Shown: positions 23,450 through 34,959 of the stretch, piece after piece
Layout of the letters: the number at the start of each line of letters is the position of its first letter
How positions within the stretch are numbered: position 1 is the first letter of the stretch
Assembly: GCA_030549495.1 (NCBI GenBank)
Contig: JAUIRK010000046.1
Location: 62,001 to 126,000 of the forward strand
DNA from: Nectonema munidae
Taxonomy: Eukaryota; Nematomorpha; Nectonematoida; Nectonematidae
Length of the DNA: 64,000 nucleotides
Direction: 5' to 3'
Program-made: the position numbers and the translations under genes
Notes under the pieces: model-generated
Database searches by the model: none
Told to the model about the DNA's origin: nothing
What the model saw: the letters and a program-made list of their open reading frames with translations, nothing else

Positions 23450-23455
23450 TTTATT
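23450..23455 (-). terminator. Poly(A) signal AATAAA for NDUFB5
   Basis: AATAAA on the minus strand, about 80 bases beyond the NDUFB5 stop codon. Confidence 0.7.
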
Positions 23456-23532
23456 TTAACAAACAGTAGAAGGAACGTGTCACAAATTAAAAAAAGCAAA
23501 GAAGGAGGAAGCTTTGTTGTCATCTCTTGCGC

Positions 23533-26500
23533 TCACAAACTGATGGAAGCGGGGTAATCTATGTCGAAGTGCGTCCTTTCCAGTCTTCGCAGTCTCATAA
23601 TATTTAAGTCCTCATTGGTGTACTCGCTTCTAGGCTTGTAGAAGTAACCTTTGGTGTCTCGGTGCACCTTCTCCATTTTCTTTACGTACTTTTTCAAGTA
23701 CCTATAGCAAGAGTTTTGAAATTAAAACATGAAATCATTTTCGGTTGTTAAAAAAGTAAAGATCACATATATCCTAGTGCTCTTCAATTGATTCTTGATT
23801 ATCCTTCCATTAATAAATTTCCTAATGCCTAAGGGGGTCTTTTGGTGGTGTTTAAGGGAAGGGGAGGGGGGGGGGGTGGCTATAAAAATCAACGTAATAC
23901 ATTTTGCATACTTTTTTATGATGCTTTTTAACTTGTAGAGATTTAATAGATATTAAACGTGGTATATAATTTTAAAATCTTTTCCTATGCTATAAATTTT
24001 CAAAGAAAAGTGGAAAATTCATAGGATGATAAATCATTATGCTCCATTAAATGATAGTTTGTACGGGTGCATTTCTTTGAAACAATGGGTCTTATGAGCA
24101 TTGGTGGAATACGGTATGTTGCATTTGCTTTTCTGTAAAGAATTCAATTCCGAATTACGCACGAATAAAAAACGAAATTACACGATCAATATCGAAGTTT
24201 GAAACGAGTTCTATCTTACTACGTTTTTTAAAGGGAATCGTGGATTTGTAAAAAAAAAATGTATCAAGTTGAAAACCGTTACGTGATTAATAACGTACTC
24301 TTTAGTCAATAAGGTTTTATTTCTTGAGTTTCACTTAACACACCATTTTATTAAAACATACCTGTAATATAATCTAGTCTTTAATAAATCGCTTTATCTT
24401 TGCGTGTCACTGAAATGAGCGTTGAAATAACTAGAATTGCTATTTTAAATAAACTTATTCAACATTCATCTAATTTTACATTAATTTCTTATTTAACATG
24501 TATCAAATTTACTGGTAACCTCAATCATCCGAACAGTCGATCGTACACTGTGTGATAGACCGGTTTCGGCTATTGAAGTCGACTCATCAGTTCCACTTTG
24601 TGTGTTCAAACTATGAGGTTTGAACTGGCGTCTAGTGGCTGTGAGTGAAAATCAAAGAGCTAGCCGTCAACGCTTATCTTTGATGATGTTTATCTACTTA
24701 TGAATTGAATGTCCATTACGGTCTCGCATCAATGTAGTAGGAGTAGTAGAGCAAATTTCTCTACTTTTATTTATATGTGATTTTGTTTTTCCGTTGCTTC
24801 CCCTTTCATCTAAAGAATCTTTTTTCAGTAAATTTACACTTTTCAAAGTGGATTAATGATATGGAAGCCAAAGTATAATCTGTAGATATTCTAATCTAAT
24901 GTCGCTTCATAATATATACTCAAATTGTTAAGATAAGGTAAGGTACCATATGGTGTTTTCATCGAGAAGGCACAATTGCGCAGCTTGTATCGAACTATGA
25001 GGAAAGCAGGCTTGATGCGGGATCGAACCTAAGACCTTGAGTTAGCGAATCCAGCATCTAATCAACCCTACTCACGCCCCCCAAACAGAGGCGTAAGCGG
25101 TTTTTATTGTCAAGGGGGTCGAAAAAATTTGAGAGAGAGGGCGGGGCAAAAAATGAAGTGATCGCATTCAAAATTTATTAAAATTGAATATGACTTTAGT
25201 TTAATTAAACTACATTTTGATTCATAAAGTTTTTTTGGATTAGTGTAGGCAGTAGACTTGACCTCGTTACTTCTAAAACGAACTTCGTTATGTCATTACT
25301 TTGAACAAAAAAAACGCTTCGTTATCATTATTGTTTAATTAGAATTTTTTTGATAGTTTTTAGTTATCATTAACTTAATAAAAAGTTTCGTTACTTTTCG
25401 TTCATTTTTTCGTAAAAAAAATGCAACTAATTTTAAACATCAAAATTACCGGAGAGTTTAACACAACGTCAAGATATAAATAAAACGAAATTTGTTTGAA
25501 ACATATTTAAACACCTCATAACTACACTAATATAAAGGAAGTTTTTGTGTTAATTAGTTTTTAAAATAATTTTCTGAGTTAGATCTAGTTGTTGAAAATC
25601 GAAATTTAGTTTAAAGATAGTAAAGTGTTTGAAAATTTTGACTAAAATGTTCGACTATGCTAGTGTTTTTGAAAATAGTTTTTTCACAAAATATTTTTTT
25701 CAGATTGGACCATATGGTACTTAATTGTAAAAGTTTCTTTCCAGGGTTTCTGCCGATGGAAATCTTTGATTTTTGTTACTATGACTGAAATGAATGGATG
25801 AGTCAAATTATACATCAAAAAATAAGAAAGAGTTGATAAGTTGCAGAAGTATGGAATTCATGAATAAATATAGATCGCGCCCTGATTCTATACCCTTTTA
25901 TAGCACTGGATGTGAAAATATATATAACGAAAAATTAACCAAATCAGCACAATCGCTAGCGCAAAAATGTATTGTCGTCGACTTTATCCTTAATTTCAAA
26001 AAATTTTACTTCATTTTCGCTATTCATGAAGGCAATAAGGATAACGAAAATTCATTGAAAGTGTCGTTATTTTCCCAACTCTTGTAGGCCGTAGTAGATA
26101 CACTTTAGAAGCTTTATTTAAATCCTCGAAATTATATGCTAAGCAAGACGCACAGTAGGCATAACAATTAGAAAACACAAAAAATGTGTTGTAATTTTTT
26201 CAGGGCGACTAACTTTTCATCAAGGGCCGAGGTCAGGCGGCGACTTATGAAAAATGAATTTTTATTTCTGCATATAGAATTCAAAAACTAATTGCCAAAC
26301 TGACTTAATAGCAAATATTTATTTAATGAAATAAATGACAATAATCAACTACTTAAACTGGACACTTTATTGGGTTTAAAAATACTTAACTCTAGCATTA
26401 AGATAATTTCATTCACAATAACTATTCTTTTGATAAATGAGATTAAATTCCCAAACCATAGTTAGGTTTTTCTAAACCTATTAAGTTTCAAATTTTCTTC

Positions 26501-29368
26501 TTCTTATATATCATTTTAAATAATTAACTGTTCGTCATATCAGAGGCGCACATCCGGGGCAACGCCTCCCCCCGCCCCGTGATTTCCAGGGGCGAAAAAG
26601 CCTTTTGCCCCCCCCCCCCCCCCCCGAATAATTTTCAATTTTCAGAATTATATATCTTTTTTATAGTATTTATTAGATTTGTTTGTCTTCTGAGTAGATT
26701 TTCGATATTACTTTTCTTGTTTTAAGGTTAAGTCTTAGAATGAATATTTAAACTCTATTTTTTTCTAATCTATTCTTTTATAATAAATTTTAAAAATTAT
26801 ATAATAAAAAAATTCGCCCTCTCCAAATTTTGAGGATGTGCGCCCTGTGTCATATATAATAATTTCTACATAGATTCTTTTCTAAGCAAATCCATCTATT
26901 TCATATTTAAAATATCGACTTTATTCTATTTTTTATGGACTTTCTATTTTTTTTATAGATTTTAAAAATAAATTGAAGCGTAATCTTGAAACTAAACATG
27001 CTACTTTTTCTAACCGTGACAGAAAATTCTTCGAGAAAAAGGAAATGCAAATTAAACGCCAGAGATTTGATACGCAAAGTAACAAAGGACCTTTTTCCTT
27101 TTCTTATTCTACTACTATGGCATCTTTCCTGGCAACTTGGATAATTGCAAAACAGAAAAAGTCCCACACAATCGGAGAAGATTTAGTGAAGCCTGCTGCT
27201 ATTGACATGGTCAAAACAGTATGTGAAGATGATGTGGCTAAGAAAATTCAAGAGATACCATTGTCGAATGACACTGTTCATTCTCGCATTGTTGACATGT
27301 CAAACGATATCAAAAGTCAATTAATTGAGTCTTTGAAAAAGAATGATCAATTTAGTCTTCCGTTGGATGAATTGACGGTCATTAGTAATGATGCTCATTT
27401 GCAAGCCGCTTCATACTACCACAACTGGTGAAGACATATTTAAAGTCATTAGAAAGATTCTTTTTTAAAAGATGAAGGACTATCCTGGAATCAATGTTAC
27501 AGTATGTGTTGTGATGGTGCATTAGCCATGCTTGACGCTCGTCAGGGATCTATAAGTCGAGTAAAAAATGTGAACCCTGAAGTACTTATTCTTCACCAAG
27601 AGAACCTTGCAGCTAAACGTCATTCTGAGGAGTTAAATGTTGTAATGAAAGAAATCATTAAAATGGTTAATTTCATTAAATCTAAATCACTAAACAGTAG
27701 AATTTTTAATCGGAGGTGCGAAGATTTTGGGTCAGAACATACCCATTTGCTCTACCATTCTGAGGATCGATAGTTATCTCGAGGGAAAGTTATTCAGAAG
27801 TTACTGGAAATGAGAGTAGAAGTTTAGATATTTTTGGTGGATCAACAAACCAACTTCCTTCTAGGTTTGACGATTCAAAATGGCTTTTACAATTGGCGTA
27901 TCTCACAGACATTTTTACAGAAATTTACAAACTGGAATACATCAATTCAAGGCCGAAATGAGACACTGGTAGGAATAGCAGAAAAGTTGACAGCATTCAA
28001 AGAAAAGCTCACCTTGTGGAAACGAAAAATTTCCGTTGAAAAAACTTCATCATTTCCCAACCTTACTTTGAATGAAGTCAAAAAATTGTAGTGCAGGACC
28101 TGGAAGAAATGATGTGCGAATTCCAAAAATACATTCCCGAAGATTTGTCCATTGTCCATAGCTGGGTCAGAAATCCATTTGATGTGAAAATTAAAGATCT
28201 ATATTTTACCTCAGGAAATTTCTGATATCTACCAAATAGAAGAACAACTAATTGAAATAAAAAATGACAAAGCTCTTGAATATGATTTTAAACATAAACT
28301 TTGAGTACTTTCTGGAAAAAATATTTATAAAGAAAAAGAAGTGGTGCGGTTCCAAGCACTTAAGGTCCTTCTTCCTTTCCCAACAATGTATTTGTGTGAG
28401 ACTGGTTTTTCAGCTCTTATGGCTGTTTAAAATAAATATGGAAATCGTTTATCACCGAAGCACGGCATGCAATGTTCTCTGTCAAAAATAAAACACCATT
28501 TTGAAGAGCCTTCAAGAAAACTTCAAATGCAATGTTCTCATTAATTATAACTTCTTTGTCAAATTAAAACATTGTAATAAATAACATGTTTCTTTTGTAA
28601 ATCAATAAAAAGCATTTAGATTTCTTAAATCAAAGTTAGATAATACTGTTTTTTATTATCCTTATTATTTTTTTACATGTTGGGTTGCGAGTGTTTGTGC
28701 CGTACGTAAAATGGGTCGGCAAATGAAAAAGGTTAAAAACCGCTGACCTACAACAATAAGAATTGTCTTTGGAAATGTACGATCTCCTAAAATACTTAGG
28801 CACTGGATGTGTACATCTTTATTTGAAAAGAGTGATCTAGCAAATGGGGACGGGTAGAAATGCATCTTTTTATCAGCCATGTAACAACATTTAATTCACC
28901 ATATCACTTCCACTGCTTTCTGGAACATTGAAAGCGTAATCAAAGAAATTTTTCACCTCTAGTGATGAAAAATGTGCCTAAAAAGGATATAAATATAGAG
29001 ACTTACGCCCACATGTGCTGTTCTTCTGTAATGTCCTTAAAAACCAATCGAAGTTCATGATTTTTCCTTTCATCAATGTTTCTTAGTTTGCCTAGACATC
29101 TTGTTACGGGATTCTGTGAATGGGAGAAAAAATATTAGTTAGCAATTTGGGTAAGTATGTATTTTATTCCTAAATAGTACTTTATAATATTCCCATTCCT
29201 TAGGGAAATAGCCTTCAGGTATTTCAGCCAAGATTGCTTCTCCTAACAAAAAAAATTTGGAATGCTCTAAATATTTCTAAAAAGCAGAAAGCAAATCTTA
29301 CCTATAAAGATGTACTGGTAGGAGATAAAGAGAGAAACAGGTATTCCAGTTAGGAGAATGTAAAAAGC
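23533..29368 (-). CDS. NDUFB5: NADH dehydrogenase 1 beta subcomplex subunit 5 (complex I SGDH subunit), four 3' exons; 5' end not found
   Basis: Four exons on the minus strand join in phase: 29302-29368, 29181-29242, 29007-29113 and 23533-23701 (stop 23533-23535). All borders are AG..GT, and donors include GTAAG and GTAAGT. The protein begins AFYILLTGIPVSLFIS, a single membrane helix, and continues FIGEAILAEIPEGYFPKEWE and YYKNPVTRCL. This combination is the hallmark of NDUFB5, an accessory inner-membrane subunit of mitochondrial complex I. The C-terminal part is charged (KKYVKKMEKVHRDTKGYFYK). Introns are 59 nt, 67 nt and 5305 nt. The last holds hAT relic 2, a MITE, a SINE and the hammerhead-ribozyme locus. 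The exon(s) for the mitochondrial-targeting N-terminus precede the acceptor at 29369-29370 and were not located, because the next several kilobases are transposons. Each open exon is short, which is why the gene is easy to miss. Confidence 0.9.
24552..24596 (-). ncRNA. Hammerhead-ribozyme-like motif (Penelope/retrozyme type)
   Basis: On the minus strand CTGATGA (24584-24590) and GAAA (24564-24567) flank a 16-nt helix II region. They are followed by an ACCGGT palindrome and a GTC cleavage triplet (24558-24560). G10.1/C11.1 and A15.1/U16.1 of the consensus are present. Helix I can form between GTGGAA (24591-24596) and TATCAC (24552-24557) with one mismatch and one wobble. The minimal, palindromic helix III is what is known from dimeric hammerheads of Penelope-like elements and retrozymes. 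Helix II is weak (one mismatch in three pairs), so this copy may be inactive. Confidence 0.6.
24931..25080 (-). repeat. tRNA-derived SINE (GGGGCGTGAG family)
   Basis: Reads AAGGTACCATATGGTGTTTT in plus orientation, with the reversed B box GGGATCGAACC and the terminal CTACTCACGCCCC. Same layout as the copies at 20139 and 59105. Confidence 0.8.
25085..26535. other. NDUFB5 intron sequence; single-ended hAT-like remnant
   Basis: CAGAGGCGTAAGCGG at 25085 resembles a hAT left end, but no matching right end was found. 25255-25400 is rich in CGTTA-type words, like eroded transposon sub-terminal repeats. The frame at 25794-26087 has no recognisable motif. Confidence 0.35.
26541..26847. mobile_element. 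hAT-type MITE with CAGRGGCGCACATCC ends
   Basis: Left end CAGAGGCGCACATCC, right end GGATGTGCGCCCTG. The flanks CGTCATAT (26533-26540) and TGTCATAT (26848-26855) form an 8-bp target duplication with one difference. A C run of more than 15 bases lies inside near 26608. Single ends of the same family occur at about 10146, 34691 and 47272. Confidence 0.8.
26957..28745 (+). pseudogene. hAT transposase relic 2 (SCAND3/ZBED-like), inside the NDUFB5 intron
   Basis: Readable blocks in order: the N-terminal part (26973-27431; KKSHTIGEDLVKPAAIDMVK, then IPLSNDTVHSRI), MCCDGALAMLDARQGS (about 27504, the second catalytic Asp block), VVMKEIIKMVNFIKSKSLNS (27640), AYLTDIFTEI and QGRNETLVGIAEKL (about 27890-27990), and the dimerisation region FPTMYLCETGFSAL (about 28376). 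The frame is broken at several points. The right end AAAAGGTTAAAAACCGCTG finishes at 28745 and is related to the end of relic 1. The element lies opposite to the host gene. Confidence 0.85.
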
Positions 29369-30177
29369 CTTTGAAATATTTAAAAAGCATTATTGTCAAC
29401 ACATTTCGTATTATTACAGCCAATTTTTAACGTTAAATCAAACAAGATTGGATGCCAGATTTTTGAGCAGTTCATTTGAAAAATCAAAATTTATTCAAGA
29501 AATGCTCAAAATAACTAGCTCGATACTAGCGTGATTTGATTTGTTCAAAATTAAAATTAAAATTTTTATCCAATCAAATCAAAGAATTTTTATAATCCGT
29601 TCTCACGCGACAAAAAAGACTCTGACTTTTTTAATATGTAGTATAGATAAGTATCTCCTTAAATTAGCCCAAACGGCCAAATTAGTTTTCAAAAGATATC
29701 AATAACATAATATAGTATTCTCTGAGCTGGAAAATTCCAAAAAGAAAAAATTAAAATATCGAAAATAAAAAAATTGTGATAAAACACATAATAACAGTCA
29801 AAATAAAAATATGTAGGAGGTAAACATCTAGAAGAAATAAGAAGACTATTTCAATTTTTCCGTTATCTTTTCTCTATATTACTGCAACTTTTTTCATAGT
29901 TATTTGAGTTTTATTGTTCTACGTAAAGAAATATTATTTATTCAAACAAAATTATTTATATCACAAAACTTTTTTCCTTGGTTTTAAGATTTTTGTTTTA
30001 TTTTCATTGTTGTTTCAATGTTTTACTATAGATTTTTCAAAATAATTTTAAAAACCAATTTTAAGCAATAATCTTACAAAATCGATGACAGTTTTCAGAT
30101 CATACAATTAGATAACATTTTTGTGTTTTACCATCAGAAAAGTTTTTAATATGACACTGTCAAAATTCATTTCCAAC
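29369..30177. other. AT-rich sequence upstream of the NDUFB5 exon cluster
   Basis: No further in-phase exon of NDUFB5 could be found here. No repeat family recognised. Confidence 0.4.
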
Positions 30178-30404
30178 CAGGAGCGAACCCACGGGGGAGG
30201 GGCATGTATTGCCATCAAAATATGCCTGGCTACAATTGCTTGAATGTCAACTCATTTTTCATCCTCACCATATGCTGCTATGATATGCGCTTATTATCCT
30301 GTGATATGACTGTGAGGCAGACAGTATCAACGGAAGTTTTAATTTCACTACAACTTTCTTCAAAAGAAAGTATGATAGCATATGCATCAATTTGTTTTAT
30401 TTCC

Positions 30405-30891
30405 GTTCAGACTAAACACCCCCAAACATCCCAAAATACGCCAAAACACGGCAAATAATTTTAAAGCATTATAAAAAAAGATGGTTAGACTAAAACCCCC
30501 AAAAAATTCGAAAATTTTAAGGAGTTTTTAGGATCTTTTTTGTAGTGCTTTAGAAATATTTGTCGTTTTTTGCAATTTTTTGACGTGATTAGGGTTTTTT
30601 GCGGTATTTTGTAATGTTTTGGGATGCTTGGGGTGTTTTGAGGAATTTTTAAGATCTTTTTTGTAGTGCCTTAGAATTATTTGCCATGTTTTGGGATGTT
30701 TTAAGATTCTTTCGACTATTTCTGGGTGTTTTGGGATTTTTAGTCTAACCCTTTTTTGTGTGCTTTAGAACTATTTGGCGTGTTTTGCGATGTTTTGAAG
30801 TGTTTTGGGGTGCTTCCTGTTATTTTTAACAGGAATTTTTAAGATCTTTTTTGTAGTGCTTTAGAATTATTTGGCGTGTTTAGTCTGACCC
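30405..30891. mobile_element. Foldback-type element, copy 2
   Basis: Shares end motifs (TTCAGACTAAACAC.. and ..GTTTAGTCTGACCC) and long internal identity with the copy at 2653-3205, including the tandem TTTTTTGTAGTGCTTTAGAA units and the internal AGTCTAACCC motif. It is slightly shorter (487 bp). A target duplication is not clear here. Confidence 0.75.
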
Positions 30892-32079
30892 TTTGATTTC
30901 TTATGTAAAAAAGATTCAAAATTGAAAGAGGTATGTAAACCATATTTACTTTATCAACTATCATCTCTATTTATTATTATCAGCAAATTCGTTATTCAAA
31001 AATAGGCTTACTGTCTTTAATGGAAAATGAATTTAAGTTCCAAATTCCATAGTGATGAACAATTGTTGGGGTTTCAAAATAAAGGAGAGCTGTTAATAAA
31101 TCATGTTAATACTGATAATGGAATTTCAAAATAGCTTTTTTATTTCTTGAAACTTTCAATACGTTGAACTAATTTTTAAAATTTAAACCATAAAATGGAA
31201 TTTATCAAAAATTGATACTTTTAGGTTAACTTTTTTCAGAGTAGGACCATTTTATTTTTTAAGTTTCATTTACATAGGAAGTTTCTGGATGATAATTTAA
31301 ACTTTTTTATAAGCATTATTGTTATACATTTGGTGTTTATCATACAGTTCACGAAAAAATAGAGTTCGAACTGTCTTCAAAATGTAGGAAACTGAATTTT
31401 AAACAATATCAGTCCTCATTTTGATCAAAATATACAGTAATTCTATAAAGATCCTTCATATCACATTGTCAAAACAAAGAGTTGCATTAATGAAGATGTC
31501 GATCAGTTAGTTGTTTTATCTAGGTTATTTAAATGTGAAAAATAGGAAAATCTTTGAAAATTCATAGTTAAATCAGATATAAAAATAAAGTAAATTATCA
31601 ATTGTAAAATTTGGTTAATTTAATTTGATGAATATTATAAATGTTTTTTTAAGTACTTTTTTTCAGTTGAGAAAATTTTTTATCAACTTTTTGTAACTAG
31701 TTCATTGAACTGATTTTTGAGTTAGTATAATGTTATGATAAGCACAAAATAGTAAAAAAAAACTCTTTTCACGGCATGTTATTTCAACGCAAAGTTTAAC
31801 ATATTCACCGTTTTGAAATTATTAAAGTATATTTATCAACATAAATTTTTTTGATAACATCTGAAGAAGTCGATATATTGGGTGATGCGAATAACATTAA
31901 TGTAAGTTATGCCCAAAAGTGAAGTTTTAATATTGAGGAAGTTTGATGTACTATTTTTATCTTTGAAATTCTCAAAATAGAAATTGAACATATGGATAAA
32001 TGAAATATATTAAGGAAGTTTTTGAAACTTTCAAACAAGTCATGTTTCAGGACTGATAATTTTATTATATAATGATTAA

Positions 32080-33705
32080 TTTTTATCGGAAAAATTTAAG
32101 ATCGCAGTTTCCATTCCAAAAAACTCCACTTATTTGTCACCAAGAATACAAAATGAAATAGTTGCATCTTTAAAAAGTTTTGTTCTACTTGAAATCAATA
32201 ACTCAACATATCTGTCATTGAAAGCTGATGGAACAAAAGATATAAGTGGAAAAGAATGCCTGCTAATTGTAGGTAGTTTAATGGGGTGCTCATTTTCCTT
32301 GAACCCTTTTCCTTTGTGTAAGGTGTTGAGATTTTTGAAAGGAAAGACCGTAAAGGAAGAATTAATTAGCATGGTCTATCTAAAAGAATGTGATGCATCT
32401 TCTATCAGCACCGCAATTCTAGACATTCTTGATGAGTGTAAAATTCAAAAACACAAAATTATGAGTCAATGCTATGATGGCGCTTACGTGATGTCAGGTA
32501 ATATTTTTCTACCAGTACTTATAGATGAAAAATGATATCTTAACAGGCAAGAAAAATGGAGTCCAAGAAAAAATCAGTGAAGCACTTGAAAGATACATTC
32601 CTTATATTCATTGTGTAAACCATCAGCTTAACTTAGTTATCACTGCAACTTTCGGTCATATAAACCATATTGAATTTCTTTTATCATTAATGACCAGGCT
32701 TTACAAGTTCACGAAAAAGGTTAACGTTAAAACTTTTCAGTAAACAATTCAAAAAATTTATTCCAACAAGATGGACATCACATTATGAAGTTATGAAAAT
32801 AATATCTTCTCTGGAAAAAGTAAAAAATAGTTCTGATCTAGATGTTTCTTTCTAAGCAAGGGGTCTACTTCATGCTTTAAAAGACGATATTCTTCAATAT
32901 TTGTAATGCTTATGGTTGAAAAGTTTCTCCAAGTAAACTACATTTTCGAAGTTACATGAATAGAAGATTTGGTGAAAGTTTCGTTAGAATTCAAAGATGA
33001 CGAAAACAAATTTGATTCATTAATCAAGAAAATGAGATTTTATGTTGACAAATCCAGTTCAACAGATAATATTTTTGATATTTTCGATGATAACGCAGAA
33101 AAAATCAGAACATTTCGTATTCTCTACGATGGAACCTTACAATTGATTCTAGAGGAATTTGACAACAGGTTTGGTTTTCGACAAATCTTCATCCTTTTAA
33201 TTGTTTTTTCAGGTTTAATGAAAAAAACTGCACAATAATGAAAGCACTTTCATATTTATCCCCTGAAAGTGTAGGATTTTTGGAATATGAAAAGGTGAAA
33301 CCTTTTATATCCCATCTACAAAATATATCTCAACAGATTTTTTCGGAACTTAAAGTTGGAAAAGAATATATTAAAAAAAAGATACAGAAAGAATCTAACG
33401 TTATTGATGTTTTTGAAGTACTTGAACCAGTTAAAGGAGCATTTCCTAACATATAAACTATATAAAGGTATTTTAAAGCAATTTTGTTTTATGTAAAATG
33501 ACTCTTATTCTCTTTCAGGCCTTTTTACGGTAGGTTCGAGTACAGTAGTTTGTGATAGAAGTTTTTCAACCTTGAACAGGATTATGACCCTTCTTAGAAA
33601 ATCCATGACTCCGTCTAGAAGAAACAATTTAATAATTCTTTCTTTTATGAAAGAATATACTAAAAAAATTGACAGAAAAATTCATAATTTTTTTTTCAAA
33701 TAAAA
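32080..33705 (+). pseudogene. hAT transposase (ZMYM1-like) with short introns, disabled
   Basis: The protein can be traced through IPKNSTYLSPRIQNEIV, LKADGTKDISGKECL (first catalytic Asp region), CYDGAYVMSG|KKNGVQEKI (second), YIHCVNHQLNLVI (the C..H motif), FIPTRWTSHYEV and the dimerisation end VVCDRSFSTLNRIM. Three interruptions look like real introns. 32498-32546 (49 nt) splits the Gly codon of MSG, 33169-33212 (44 nt) joins DNR|FNEKN, and one of about 60 nt ending TTCTCTTTCAG at about 33519 precedes AFLTVGSS. A one-base frameshift near 32736 and a stop near 32854 disable it. The gene order and spacing fit an autonomous hAT carrying spliceosomal introns. Confidence 0.75.
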
Positions 33706-34049
33706 GAAAACTTACATTTTAAAGAAGTCATCATTTCTTACTTTTTTGTTTTTCAAGTTAAAAACTTTTTGCAAAATTCTATAAATTTTAGAAAAAAATT
33801 TTCTCAATTTTTGTTAGTCAAACTTTTTCTTTTCAAGTAATAAAGATCTCATTTTTTGTGTTGTTAGTTTTTGTTGCCAAATAAATTCAGAAACTGAAGA
33901 GGGAGGTAAGAATTGCAATCGTGACTGATTGGAATAAACGTAACTAATAAGTTTTTGAAATAAACTTTTTAAAATTAATTATACTCCAACTTTGCCCCCC
34001 CCCCCCCCCCCCCCTAGAAAAAATTTATGGGTACGCCTCTGTCTCCAAC

Positions 34050-34950
34050 AGATCCCACAACAAAGAGTTACAATGGAGACGTATTCTATGCCATATATTT
34101 TTTATATTTGACGCCCCAAGATGTGTTGCCCCCGTACATATCTCACTTCTGTGCTACACGCCCTTCTATGTGAAGGTCATGCAGACTAGCCTATTGAAAC
34201 ACTGGAAGAACCTAAGTGAGGTTGAACTAAAAACTTCATATATTTATCATTTTTTTATTCTTTTGTGAATAATAGATATTTCTTTCAATCATAGATGTAC
34301 TCATTAGGTGTGGCAGACTTATGAGGAAAAATATAAAATTCCTTTGATGGAATCGCCCACCTTCTCAATTAATGCCACTTAAGGAATGATTTTAGACATA
34401 TCTAAAGGATATCTTCCCCAATGTATTTTTTCTCTTTTCTTATACAGAATTTGCACATACATTAAATGCTAGAAAAGTAAAATAAAATCAGCATTGTGCA
34501 GATGTAGATTACCTTGTAAAATGACGAACCGAAATCGATGCTTCATATGTACTTCATTTTGTCTCCGATTAAATAGACACTGTTGATGAAACGCTAAGAC
34601 TGATTTATCAAAACTATGAGTAAATTTTTTAGATCAAGAAGAACCTAAATCGGAATCAGAATCGTACAAAATTTTGGTATTGTCCTATCCAGGGGCGCAC
34701 ATCCATCACTAATTCATGATTTGATATCTAGAAAAGGCTATGCATTCAGTACACTTGCTCTTACACACTCTGGACACCGCAAAACATAAACTCTAATTTG
34801 TTTATTGACTCGGCTGAAAAGATCGGTTAATCATTGAAAAACTTAGCGATGCCGATTCCACTACCAGCGGTGCATCACTGTCAAACACTAATGAAATGTC
34901 TTCATACTCTTTCCAAAGTTTAATAAGCACTTAATTATATCATATAGTAT
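34050..34950. other. Intergenic; single hAT-MITE end and dispersed-repeat words
   Basis: CAGGGGCGCACATCC near 34690 is a left end of the MITE family of 26541-26847 without a partner. A 44-nt intron-like GTAATC..TTTCTAG stretch on the minus strand near 34470-34515 follows a short open frame (MKHRFRFVILQ), but no gene could be assigned. Confidence 0.35.
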
Positions 34951-34959
34951 GCGTTTACT

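Larger units (their letters stand above)
30178..34041 (+). mobile_element. hAT element 3 (ZMYM1-like lineage) with near-perfect target duplication
   Basis: The left end CAGGAGCGAACCCA and the inverted right end CAGAGGCGTACCCA match at 11 of 14 positions. The flanks TTTCCAAC (30170-30177) and TCTCCAAC (34042-34049) form an 8-bp duplication with one difference. Both ends run into C or G tracts, as often seen in this lineage. The transposase remnant is at 32080-33705. The foldback element at 30405-30891 is nested near the left end. Confidence 0.65.
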
